A stretch of 53,764 bases of DNA from Saprospiraceae bacterium. Its GTDB lineage: Bacteria; Bacteroidota; Bacteroidia; Chitinophagales; Saprospiraceae. The stretch is from the NCBI GenBank assembly GCA_029212405.1, contig JARGNR010000015.1, forward strand, positions 1 through 53,764. Direction: 5' to 3'. Each line of letters begins with the position of its first letter. Within the stretch, counting starts at the first letter, position 1. The notes beneath the pieces are model-generated. The model was given only the letters and a program-made list of their open reading frames with translations, made no database searches and was not told where the DNA came from. Both the position numbers and the translations under genes were made by a program. Of the stretch, positions 1 to 8,505 are shown in pieces.

Positions 1-1
1 C

Positions 2-754
2 CTCGAATTCTTTGTCTATGAAAATTGGCCTGACATGGCTCCTTTTTTAAATAATGGCTTTCCTCCTTCTGAGGATGAATGGGCTGATTATTTAGCCTAT
101 ATGAATGGAGACTTTCATGACTGGTTCTTGGAGTATTATTATGCCATTGCTGAAGCATATCCAAACTCTTGTGTGAAAATGATACCTGTAGGTCCAGTAA
201 TCAATTCTCTTTTGACTTTTGAACCCTTTAATCAAATTCCAATAGAAGAATTATACGAAGATGATGCCCCGCATGGAAGATCAACAATCTATTTTTTAGG
301 TGCTTTGGCTACTTATATGGCAATGTATGCTGAAAAGCCACCCTCTAATTTTGAAGTTGATGCAATTATTCACCCTATTATTCAGCAAAACTTGGATAAT
401 GCTATTGAGTATATTTTTAGTAGGTTGATTGACTTTACAGATCAAGATGGAAAAAATATAGCTTTTTGTTCTGATACTCCTGCTTCTACAAATTTCACAC
501 AAAAAAACGGCCTACAAGCAATCGTATATCCGAATCCAACAAATGGTGAATTGACTATAGACGGGTTGGAGAAAGGTGTAATCGTAGAGATATTTCGTGT
601 AGATGGAACAATTATTTTAAAAGAAAGAAAAACCCTTTCTGGTCCTTATTCAATTAATTTGCACGGATATCCGAATGGTCTCTATCAATTAGTCGTCAGA
701 GACAATACGTATCATATTGTTTTTGAAAAGAAAATTTGTAAGATCGTAGATTAA
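2..754 (+). CDS. C-terminal part of a secreted T9SS-sorted protein (5' end outside window)
   Basis: The reading frame is open to the first bases of the window, so the gene begins upstream; the first internal Met lies at base 35. The last ~75 residues form a type A T9SS sorting domain: an IVYPNPTNGEL start, a central EIFRVDG strand and a final NGLYQLVV strand, as in cell-surface proteins of Bacteroidota exported through the Sec and then the type IX pathway. The N-terminal part begins with a YENWPDM segment and has an APHGRSTIYFLGALATY stretch that vaguely recalls SGNH-like hydrolases, but no catalytic residues can be assigned. The sorting tail is well supported; the function of the main domain is unknown. 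It ends 65 bases before the start chosen for the next gene. Confidence 0.8.
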   Translation, partial: LEFFVYENWPDMAPFLNNGFPPSEDEWADYLAYMNGDFHDWFLEYYYAIAEAYPNSCVKMIPVGPVINSLLTFEPFNQIPIEELYEDDAPHGRSTIYFLGALATYMAMYAEKPPSNFEVDAIIHPIIQQNLDNAIEYIFSRLIDFTDQDGKNIAFCSDTPASTNFTQKNGLQAIVYPNPTNGELTIDGLEKGVIVEIFRVDGTIILKERKTLSGPYSINLHGYPNGLYQLVVRDNTYHIVFEKKICKIVD

Positions 755-819
755 ACGTTTCACGAATTTGAATGTCCAACATAAGTACTATTGAATTTAC
801 TCCGCTTAAATACTTAAGA

Positions 820-3648
820 ATGCGAATTATCCTGCTTTTTCTTTTTGTCATCACATCCCATACTATTTATGCACAATATTCACTCTCAGGAAAAGTAGAA
901 TCCAATGCAGGTAGCCTTATAGGGGCAGAAGTGATTTTGTATAAAATGCAATCGGATTTTTCAACGGGTACTCAAACCGATTTGAGTGGGAAATTTAAGA
1001 TTGAAAACCTTCCGCAAGGAGAATACAAATTAGTGATTAATTTTTTAGGTTTCAAAAAGTATAAAACACGATTTGATATCAATAATGATTTGATATTGGA
1101 CCCTATTAGATTGGAAGAAGATGCGATTGAAATCGATGGAGTAGAGATCACAGGAAGTATGATTCAAGCCATTCAAAAAGGAGATACGACGGTGTTTAAT
1201 GCAGGGGCTTTCAAGACACTGCCTGATGCAGATGCAAAGGAATTAATTGCAAAAATTCCAGGCATAGTCATAGAGAATGGAACAGTTAAAGCCAATGGAG
1301 AGGATGTACAGAAAGTAACTGTCGACGGGAGAGAGTTTTTTGGAAATGATCCTAATATTGCACTAAACACGCTTCCTGCCGAAATTATTGACAAGATAGA
1401 AGTAATAGATGAACAAAGTGAGCAGTCGAGGTTTACAGGGTTTAACGATGGAAATACCACCAAGACCATCAATATTGTCACCAAACAAGATAAACGAAAC
1501 GGAGAATTTGGTAAAATCTATGCAGGATATGGTGAAAATGATCGGTATCAGGCGGGAGGAAATATCAATATTTTTAATGGAAATCAAAGAACTTCTTTCA
1601 TAGGACTTTCCAACAATATCAATCAACAGAATTTTTCTACAGAAGACCTTCTTGGAGTGGTAGGGTCAAGTGGAAACAGACGTCGTGGACGAGGAGGGCG
1701 AGGTGGCGGAGGACGAGGTAGAGGAAGTGTGAACAATTTTTTGATTGGACAACAAAGTGGAATTTCCTCTACAAATTCTATAGGGATGAATTTTTCAGAT
1801 AAATTCAGTGAAAAAGTTGAATTTTCGGGGTCCTATTTTTTCAACAATTCGGAAAACACATCTATTCAAAATATCGAGCAAGAATACTTTGGAGGAAGAG
1901 AGGACGGGGATATTTACAACGAGGACAACACAACAGAAAGCGACAATTTTAATCATCGCTTCCAAGGCCGTTTAGAAGTTAAATTTGATGATAAAAATTC
2001 ATTGACTATACGACCAAGATTAAGTTGGCAACAAAATGAAATCTCTGAATTGGCAGATACTGAATTTTTAAGAGGCAATGGAATTCCTGATGTATCTCAA
2101 AATATATTTGGTTCTGATCAAAGTGGCTATAATTTATCAAATAGTATACTATACAGACATGCTTTTGAAAAAGAAGGAAGGACAATATCTCTTTCATTTA
2201 GCAATAACAGTAGTCCGGGGGATGGGAGTTCTTTTTTGTACTCTACTGCTACTGTAGATACAACTACAGTTGAAACCACTGATCAGGGAAGTAAGAGTGA
2301 GCGGAGAGCCACTGGATTTGAGACAAATTTGAGTTATACGGAGCCGATCAATCAAAGGAGTAGATTGATGTTTGACTATGAATTGGAAAAAGACAATGGG
2401 GACAATGAAGAAATAACCAACAATTTTTTGGACCCTTTACAATCCAACCTTCAAGTGGATGCTTTATCGAATGATTTACGCAATGAAGAATTGACCCAGA
2501 CATTTGGTTCAGGCTACCAATGGAGGAAAGGCAAAACAATGGTCATGGCACGAGCGAGAATGGAACATACTCAGATTTCTGCGGATCAAACGTTGCCATC
2601 TTCTTTTGTAACGGATAAATCATACTTAAATTTTTTACCGTTTGTGATGTTGAGAATGGAATTATCAGAATCAAAAAATTTACGACTATTTTATCGACCA
2701 CGTACAACAAATCCTTCTGCTAGTCAACTCTCAGAGACGGTGGACAATAGCAATCCATTGCAGTTGAGTAAAGGAAATATTGATATTGACCAGACCTATC
2801 AGCATAGCCTTTTTATGCGATATTCTGCAACGAACAACAAAAAAGGAACTGTGTTTTACGTGTTTGCTGGAGGAGATTATTCTAATAATTTTATTGGAGA
2901 ACGTACCTATTTATCGGGTAGAAATGTGGCTCTTTACGAAGAATTAGGGCTAGATACACGGGCGCAATTAACCACTCCAGAAAATTTATCTGGATATTAT
3001 AATTTAAGATCTTATGTAACGATTGGTCTTCCCATTAATTCTCTAAAATCTAAATTAAACTTTAATATAAGCGGAAATTATACCAATACCCCAAGTATAG
3101 TAGATGACAACAATAATGAGAGTCAAAATGCGACCTTAGGATTTGGAGTAAATCTGACGTCCAATATTAGCGAGAATGTTGATTTTACAATTTCTTCCAG
3201 AACAAATGTTGGTGACGCTAAAAATACTTTACTTCCCGAATCAAATACTAGTTATTTAAACCAACAAAGTAGCTTGAAATTAGATGTAATTTTTCCTTTT
3301 GGGATTACTTGGAGAAATCAGGTGACCCATCAAATTTATAGTGGATATGGTGATGACTTTGATGACCAATTTTTATTGGGCAGTATGAGTATCGGAAAAA
3401 AGTTTCTTAAAAACAATAGAGCAGAGATAAGTGTTTCAGTTTTTGATCTTTTTAATCAGAATCAAGCGATTAGTAGAAATGTATCTGGTACATACATCGA
3501 AAGTATTTCTAGTAATGTTCTGCAGCGTTATTTTATGGTCAATTTTAGATATGACCTAAGACACTTTGGCAAGTCGACATCAAGATCGTCTGGTAGGAAA
3601 GATAAAAGAAGAGACCGTGAACCAAGAGGAGATAGACGAGGTTTTTAA
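820..3648 (+). CDS. TonB-dependent-receptor-like outer-membrane beta-barrel protein
   Basis: The start at 820 was chosen because it opens directly on a signal peptide (MRIILLFLFVITSHTIYAQ); a start 16 codons upstream would give an unusual hydrophilic extension. After the signal comes a carboxypeptidase-regulatory beta-sandwich (SGKVESNAGSLIGAEVILY to about residue 100). A plug-like region follows (IPGIVIENGTVKANGEDVQKV) and then a long barrel of the OMP_b-brl type found in Bacteroidota. About 285 residues into the mature frame is a loop of only Arg and Gly, and the C-terminus is a basic Arg/Lys/Asp tail rather than a closing aromatic strand. Such proteins sit in the outer membrane; the transported substrate cannot be inferred. 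The next gene, a small lipoprotein, starts 36 bases downstream and may be co-expressed. Confidence 0.85.
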   Translation: MRIILLFLFVITSHTIYAQYSLSGKVESNAGSLIGAEVILYKMQSDFSTGTQTDLSGKFKIENLPQGEYKLVINFLGFKKYKTRFDINNDLILDPIRLEEDAIEIDGVEITGSMIQAIQKGDTTVFNAGAFKTLPDADAKELIAKIPGIVIENGTVKANGEDVQKVTVDGREFFGNDPNIALNTLPAEIIDKIEVIDEQSEQSRFTGFNDGNTTKTINIVTKQDKRNGEFGKIYAGYGENDRYQAGGNINIFNGNQRTSFIGLSNNINQQNFSTEDLLGVVGSSGNRRRGRGGRGGGGRGRGSVNNFLIGQQSGISSTNSIGMNFSDKFSEKVEFSGSYFFNNSENTSIQNIEQEYFGGREDGDIYNEDNTTESDNFNHRFQGRLEVKFDDKNSLTIRPRLSWQQNEISELADTEFLRGNGIPDVSQNIFGSDQSGYNLSNSILYRHAFEKEGRTISLSFSNNSSPGDGSSFLYSTATVDTTTVETTDQGSKSERRATGFETNLSYTEPINQRSRLMFDYELEKDNGDNEEITNNFLDPLQSNLQVDALSNDLRNEELTQTFGSGYQWRKGKTMVMARARMEHTQISADQTLPSSFVTDKSYLNFLPFVMLRMELSESKNLRLFYRPRTTNPSASQLSETVDNSNPLQLSKGNIDIDQTYQHSLFMRYSATNNKKGTVFYVFAGGDYSNNFIGERTYLSGRNVALYEELGLDTRAQLTTPENLSGYYNLRSYVTIGLPINSLKSKLNFNISGNYTNTPSIVDDNNNESQNATLGFGVNLTSNISENVDFTISSRTNVGDAKNTLLPESNTSYLNQQSSLKLDVIFPFGITWRNQVTHQIYSGYGDDFDDQFLLGSMSIGKKFLKNNRAEISVSVFDLFNQNQAISRNVSGTYIESISSNVLQRYFMVNFRYDLRHFGKSTSRSSGRKDKRRDREPRGDRRGF

Positions 3649-3684
3649 TTATTAAATGATATTTTTGTGAAAAATTATTTCAGA

Positions 3685-4116
3685 ATGAAAAGAGTATTGG
3701 TATTTCTGTTTTTAGGTTTATTGACTATGTCATGTGGCTCAACAAAGGAATTGGAAACGGTAGAAGAAGAAGCTCCAGTTGAGCAAATAGAAGAGCCCAA
3801 ACCTGTAGATATGAAAAGGAAAGTTCGAAAGCCAAGCATGGATCCAGAACAATTGGCTGCTCAGTTGGGTCTGACTGAAGAACAGGAGAAGGAATTCATT
3901 CTAATGTGGAATACTACCTCTCAGGAAATGAGAAGAGTTCGGAGAGAATATAAAGATCAAAAGGATGTGATGCTTGTAAATATGAGGGCACTCAAAGATC
4001 AAAGAGCACAAGAATTGGAGAGAATTTTGACAGACGATCAAATGAAATTGTATTTTGAAATTATGCGTTCAAAAAGAGGTAAAATTGACGGTATTCAACG
4101 CAGAGGAGGCGAATAG
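3685..4116 (+). CDS. Small lipoprotein, Spy/CpxP-like helical protein
   Basis: The start at the ATG of MKRVLVFLF is preferred over an upstream GTG because it begins on the signal sequence. A lipobox-like LLTMSC places the lipidated Cys at residue 17, so the protein should be anchored in a membrane facing the periplasm. An acidic, Pro-rich spacer (residues 20-45) is followed by a helical region with many charged residues (LGLTEEQEKEFILMW, MRRVRREYKDQ, ILTDDQMKLYFEIM). This pattern is like Spy/CpxP or LTXXQ proteins, which are small periplasmic chaperones or stress sensors. The assignment rests on the LTEEQ and LTDDQ motifs and on length (143 residues). It lies directly after the outer-membrane barrel gene, so it may monitor or assist that protein. 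Confidence 0.7.
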   Translation: MKRVLVFLFLGLLTMSCGSTKELETVEEEAPVEQIEEPKPVDMKRKVRKPSMDPEQLAAQLGLTEEQEKEFILMWNTTSQEMRRVRREYKDQKDVMLVNMRALKDQRAQELERILTDDQMKLYFEIMRSKRGKIDGIQRRGGE

Positions 4117-4148
4117 TAGCGGTTGTTTTTTAGATTAAATGGTTGGTT

Positions 4149-5429
4149 TTACAATAATTCTGCAGTTACAAATGTACTACCTGCAACTATGATTGCATCA
4201 TCGGGATTGGATTCAACTACTGCAATTCGATAGGCCACTTTTACAGAATTGTATGCATATCCAAAAAGTCCTTTTTCGATGGCTATGTTCCTTAATGTTT
4301 CTGCATCTATTGCTCTTGCATTTTGAGCACTACAAAAATAATATATTGCATTCTTTGGAAGAAGATTTAAAATTTTATCAATGTCTTTTTCTTCTGTAGA
4401 CCCCCAAATAATTCTCAACTTTTTATATTTCAATTTTTTAAGTTGACTTGTCAGGTTCAGAACGCCTGCTTCATTATGGGCACTGTCAAAAATGACAAGA
4501 GGATTGTTTTTGACGATATTCCATCTTCCAATGTAATAGGTGAGTGTGTTTATTTCTTTTATACCTTCTTCAACTAGTTCTGGCTTAAGATTGAATAAGC
4601 CCTTCAAATGAAATAAAGCAAACAATGCAGTTCTACAATTTTTTATGTGAAATGGACTTGACATCTGGTTTTCAAAATGAATTGGCCAAGAGGCATTGTG
4701 AGGGTTGAAAATATACGCTTCATTCTTAAATTCATGATTTTTTTCAAGAACGGATAATTCTTCTGCAAAAGAGATAGTAGCATTCATTTCTCTTGCTTTT
4801 TTGACAAAGATCTCCTTAATTTCTGGCTGAGATTCTCCGATGATAACCGGTACATTTTGTTTTATAATCCCTGCTTTTTCTCCAGCTATTTCCGTCAAAG
4901 TGTCTCCTAAAATTTTTTGATGATCTAGGCTTATGTTGGTAATTACAGAAATCATTGGGTTGATAATATTGGTACTATCCAAACGGCCTCCAAGTCCTAC
5001 TTCAATTACAGCAACATCAACTTGATTCTCCGCAAAATGTTGGAATGCCATTGCACTGGTGATTTCAAAAAAAGAAGGGCCTATTTCAATTATATCTTGT
5101 TGAAAGGTTTCTATAAATTGAGCAACTTTTTTTTCAGAAATGAATACTCCATTTATTTTAATGCGTTCTCTATAACTTTTATAATGTGGAGATGTAAACA
5201 AACCCACCTTGTATCCATTTGCCTGAAGTCCCGCAGCGATGATATGAGATACAGATCCTTTACCATTGGTCCCAGCTACATGGATAGATTTAAATTTATG
5301 TTGGGGGTTTCCAGTGATACGCGCTAACGCATACGCATTGTCCAGTGTTCCTTTATAAGCAATTTTTCCCTTTTGTTGGAAATTAGCTAATTCTGTAAAA
5401 AGAAATGATTTGGCCTCTTGGTAGGTCAT
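4149..5429 (-). CDS. folC: Bifunctional folylpolyglutamate synthase / dihydrofolate synthase
   Basis: This Mur-ligase-family enzyme adds glutamate to dihydropteroate and to folates, using ATP, in the cytoplasm. The P-loop AGTNGKGSVSH is at residues 52-62, followed by the HYKSYRERIKINGVFIS segment typical of FolC. The central region has EVGLGGRLDSTNII and ISLDHQKILGDTLTEIAGEKAGIIK, both FolC signatures. The C-terminal domain carries the DSAHNEAGV motif. The length of 426 residues is normal for the family. It is transcribed divergently from crtY and converges with the small lipoprotein gene, with no hairpin visible in the short intergenic DNA. A TATATTTG promoter element lies 60 bases upstream of its start. 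Confidence 0.95.
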   Translation of the reverse strand: MTYQEAKSFLFTELANFQQKGKIAYKGTLDNAYALARITGNPQHKFKSIHVAGTNGKGSVSHIIAAGLQANGYKVGLFTSPHYKSYRERIKINGVFISEKKVAQFIETFQQDIIEIGPSFFEITSAMAFQHFAENQVDVAVIEVGLGGRLDSTNIINPMISVITNISLDHQKILGDTLTEIAGEKAGIIKQNVPVIIGESQPEIKEIFVKKAREMNATISFAEELSVLEKNHEFKNEAYIFNPHNASWPIHFENQMSSPFHIKNCRTALFALFHLKGLFNLKPELVEEGIKEINTLTYYIGRWNIVKNNPLVIFDSAHNEAGVLNLTSQLKKLKYKKLRIIWGSTEEKDIDKILNLLPKNAIYYFCSAQNARAIDAETLRNIAIEKGLFGYAYNSVKVAYRIAVVESNPDDAIIVAGSTFVTAELL

Positions 5430-5488
5430 AAACTTATAATAGGAAAGTTTTGTTAATTAGTATTTAAAGTGAATTTTGTAATTCAGCG

Positions 5489-5496
5489 CAAATATA
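5489..5496 (-). promoter_or_regulatory. Candidate -7 promoter element for folC
   Basis: On the minus strand the sequence reads TATATTTG, a full match to the Bacteroidota -7 consensus TAnnTTTG, 60 bases before the folC start codon. A good -33 TTTG partner is not seen at the expected distance, so this is a motif call only. Confidence 0.45.
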
Positions 5497-5548
5497 TGTA
5501 CTGAAAATTAATAATGAACTTATCTTACCTCGCTAAGTGCAAAGAAAC

Positions 5549-6694
5549 ATGAATTTTGACTTTATCATATTGGGAGGAGGAGCCGCAGGGCTAAGCTTAG
5601 CCTATAGAATGGCGAATGATGATTTTTTTTCAAATAAAAAAATAGCTTTAATTGAAAAAGGGGAAAAGAACAAAAATGACAGGACATGGTGTTTTTGGGA
5701 AAAAGATGAAGGCCTCTTTGAGTCAATAATTGATAAGAGATGGGACAATCTTCATTTTTATTCCAAAACCTTAGACAAGGTATTGGATATTTATCCATAT
5801 CAATACAAGATGATTTCTGGTTTGAGTTTCTATAATTATACTCTGCCTAAGGTGAAAGAGGCAAATAATATTATTTATGTAAAGGGAAGCGTAGAATCTA
5901 TTCAAGAGGTGCATCAAGGCGTAGAAGTTAAAACCACAGCAGGTACATATTCCGCACCGATTGTATTTAAAAGTTTTCCTTCCGTCAATGAGATAGATAA
6001 AAAAGAACACCTCTATGTTGATCAACACTTCAAAGGGTATATGATCGCTTTGGAAGAAGATAGATTTGATCCCAATGAGGCTACATTTATGGACTTTCGC
6101 ATCGACCAAAAGGGCGATGCCCGTTTTTTTTATGTCTTGCCACAAACCGCAAGAAAAGCACTAGTAGAGGTGGCTATTTTTTCTAATAATATCTTAAAAC
6201 AAGAAGAGTACGACTCTATTTTACAGGATTATATCAATACATTTCTAGGAATTGAACAATATTCTATTGATGAGGAAGAGTTTGGAGTAATCCCAATGAC
6301 TACTTATCCATTTATGGAAGCGAATACGGATAAAGTCTTTCACATTGGTACCGGTGGTGGTGTAGTTAAACCAAGTTCGGGATATGCATTCAAACGAATT
6401 CAAGAACACAGTGATCAAATTATTACGTGTTTAAAAGAAGGGAAATCTTTAAAAGAAAGCTACAAGGGCTTGAATGGAAGATTTTTATTGTACGACAAAG
6501 TAATGTTGCACGCTATGTTGCACAATGGAGTATCTGGAGAAGAGATTTTTACTAAACTTTTCAAAAAGAAAAAGGCCTCTTCAATTTTTAAGTTTTTAAA
6601 TCAAAAGACGCACTTTTTAGAAGAGTTAAGCATTTTTACAGCCCCTCCAATGTGGCCATTTACTAAATCTTTTTTCACTTTGATATCTAAATGA
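5549..6694 (+). CDS. crtY: Lycopene beta-cyclase (CrtY type)
   Basis: The ATG at 5549 is chosen over a GTG four codons upstream because it starts directly before the FAD-binding strand. The Rossmann dinucleotide motif is FIILGGGAAGLSLAY at residues 4-18. Further signatures are RTWCFWE (about residue 48), seen in CrtY-type cyclases, and FHIGTGGGVVKPSSGYAF, which resembles the conserved cyclase C-terminal FAD motif. The enzyme closes the two ends of lycopene to make beta-carotene and is membrane-associated and FAD-dependent. The length (381 residues) fits. The stop overlaps the start of the next gene by four bases (ATGA), so an ATP-grasp protein is translationally coupled to it. No other carotenoid gene is in the window. 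Confidence 0.9.
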   Translation: MNFDFIILGGGAAGLSLAYRMANDDFFSNKKIALIEKGEKNKNDRTWCFWEKDEGLFESIIDKRWDNLHFYSKTLDKVLDIYPYQYKMISGLSFYNYTLPKVKEANNIIYVKGSVESIQEVHQGVEVKTTAGTYSAPIVFKSFPSVNEIDKKEHLYVDQHFKGYMIALEEDRFDPNEATFMDFRIDQKGDARFFYVLPQTARKALVEVAIFSNNILKQEEYDSILQDYINTFLGIEQYSIDEEEFGVIPMTTYPFMEANTDKVFHIGTGGGVVKPSSGYAFKRIQEHSDQIITCLKEGKSLKESYKGLNGRFLLYDKVMLHAMLHNGVSGEEIFTKLFKKKKASSIFKFLNQKTHFLEELSIFTAPPMWPFTKSFFTLISK

Positions 6695-7833
6695 AAGATT
6701 CGAGCTTGGATTTTAAGATTGGAATCATGTCTGTCGTACATGAGGGTAGACCACCATTTGGCATGCAGACCTATTTTTTTGAAGATATGGTCAAAAGCAT
6801 GAAGAAATGGGAGAAAAACCTTTTTTTCTTTTCTCCTTTGACTTGGTCTGAAGGTAATCCTATGATACCAGGCTTTCAATTTATAAATGGTGTTTGGGTT
6901 CAGGCAAACTCTACTATTCCTAATCTGATTTATGATAGAGCTTTCTCAAGTAGCGTTAAGCAAAAACATGCTTTGAATGCATTCAGAAATCATTTGGCAA
7001 TTACTGATAAAACCCTATTAAACCCTTTTGCTCTTGCAAACCTGCTAAATGATAAAGTTAAATTTCATAGCTTTCTCCAAGAAAAAAGTATTGCTACAAT
7101 AGGCACGTATCCATACTCATGTATAAAAGACCCACTTTTTTTAGATTCAATACATACATCCCAACTATATATTAAGCCCACTTTTGGTTCAAAAGGAAAA
7201 GGAATTTATAGATTAGATGAAAAAAGTGATTCGCTTACATTGTATGATAATTTAGGTAAGCCAAGAGAATTTAGCACATACGATGAAGTGTTAGATTATT
7301 TGGATACGATTATTGTGGATAAAGAAGGATACTTTGTCCAAAAAGCAGTTCAAACAGCATTGATAGATGGTGCTCCTTTTGATATTCGTGTATTGGTTCA
7401 GAATTATGGGGATAAGTATGAAGTTACAGGAAAGGCAGTCAGAATCGGAAAATCTGCATCGATGACGTCTAATTTAAATTCAGGAGGAAGCGCAATGCCT
7501 TTGTCAGAATTAAAAGATTTTTTTGAAATTGAATACGGATATAAGATACAACGGCTTGATGAGCAAATCGAGCAATTAGTACTAGAATCTACTCACTTTT
7601 TGGAAAAGGAATTTGGTGCATTTTGTGAAATAGGTTTCGATATCTTAATTTCAAAGAAAACTGGCCCTTTGATTATCGAAGGCAATGCGAAACCTTCGAG
7701 ATGGGTATTTGTAAAAATTGCTGATTATCTAAGTAGTATAGGTAAGGACAATCAATATTTTTTAGAAAGAAGAAAAGAAACGGTTAGTGTACCTGTGAAG
7801 TATGGACTATTTTTGCATAACAATTCTTTATAG
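6691..7833 (+). CDS. YheC/YheD-like ATP-grasp protein
   Basis: The N-terminal region (IGIMSVVHEGRPPFGMQ, then WVQANSTIPNLIYDRAF) matches the YheC/YheD family, named for Bacillus spore-coat-associated proteins. The C-terminal half is an ATP-grasp fold: LYIKPTFGSKGKGIYRL (about residue 155), FDIRVLVQNYG (about 230) and a metal-binding CEIGFDILIS with IIEGNAKPS (about 310-335). ATP-grasp enzymes usually join a carboxylate to an amine or thiol through an acyl phosphate. The substrate is not known. It is odd to find it in a non-sporulating lineage overlapping crtY by four bases; coupling suggests a role in the same process, such as pigment modification, but that is inference. Confidence 0.8.
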   Translation: MKDSSLDFKIGIMSVVHEGRPPFGMQTYFFEDMVKSMKKWEKNLFFFSPLTWSEGNPMIPGFQFINGVWVQANSTIPNLIYDRAFSSSVKQKHALNAFRNHLAITDKTLLNPFALANLLNDKVKFHSFLQEKSIATIGTYPYSCIKDPLFLDSIHTSQLYIKPTFGSKGKGIYRLDEKSDSLTLYDNLGKPREFSTYDEVLDYLDTIIVDKEGYFVQKAVQTALIDGAPFDIRVLVQNYGDKYEVTGKAVRIGKSASMTSNLNSGGSAMPLSELKDFFEIEYGYKIQRLDEQIEQLVLESTHFLEKEFGAFCEIGFDILISKKTGPLIIEGNAKPSRWVFVKIADYLSSIGKDNQYFLERRKETVSVPVKYGLFLHNNSL

Positions 7834-7865
7834 GTGTTTACTTTTTATTCTAAATCAATTAACCC

Positions 7866-8483
7866 ATGTTGAAACAAATAGTTCTGCTTGTTGTCCTTTC
7901 AATATTATTTGCCCAATGCAGCTCTTACCAATTTCGGGAAGGCTATAAGGAAAAAGGGGAATGTTTTGCCAAGTGCTTAATCGTTCAATATGATGAATTG
8001 GGAAGTGTAGGCGAAGAAAACTCTATGGCTATAGCTATTCAACAAGATTATGTAGACAAAGAAGTAATTATTGAGCCCGCCTCAAAAAAATGGGAGAAAA
8101 AGAAGGCAGATAGAAATTGCTTATCGAACAATCCAGAGGATTGTTTGGTTTGGTGCTTAATTGAAACACCTGCAAAGACTCGCACAGTACGTTATCATAG
8201 AGACAGTATTCCATCGGATGTCAAGTTCTTAGAAAAGAAGAAAGATTTAGAATTACCTAAAGAATCTTATGAATGGAGAGCGGTGGTTTGTGCACATCAG
8301 ATCACAAAAGGATTGATTATACAAATACAAAACCGACTTTATGCATTAGGTTATAATGATTCTGAATCAACAGGAAGAATGAATAAGGAAACTAGAAAAG
8401 GGCTTGTTGCATTTCAGAAAGATAACAGACTTCCAATTGGTCATATGGACTATGAAACATTGGATCGGCTAGGAGTGAAATAA
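7866..8483 (+). CDS. Lipoprotein with C-terminal peptidoglycan-binding domain
   Basis: A signal peptide ends in SILFAQCSS, giving a likely lipidated Cys at residue 18. The middle region has several Cys residues (GECFAKCLI, NCLSNNPEDCLVWCLIE) that could form disulfides in the periplasm and matches no family I recognise. Residues ~150-205 form a PG_binding_1 type three-helix unit (IQIQNRLYALGYNDSESTGRMNKETRKGLVAFQ, broken here only by reading order), the repeat that binds cell-wall peptides. A cell-envelope structural or hydrolase-accessory role is likely. It follows the ATP-grasp gene by 32 bases on the same strand and converges with dnaB. Confidence 0.75.
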   Translation: MLKQIVLLVVLSILFAQCSSYQFREGYKEKGECFAKCLIVQYDELGSVGEENSMAIAIQQDYVDKEVIIEPASKKWEKKKADRNCLSNNPEDCLVWCLIETPAKTRTVRYHRDSIPSDVKFLEKKKDLELPKESYEWRAVVCAHQITKGLIIQIQNRLYALGYNDSESTGRMNKETRKGLVAFQKDNRLPIGHMDYETLDRLGVK

Positions 8484-8505
8484 TACTAAAGAAGACCTTC
8501 TTAAA

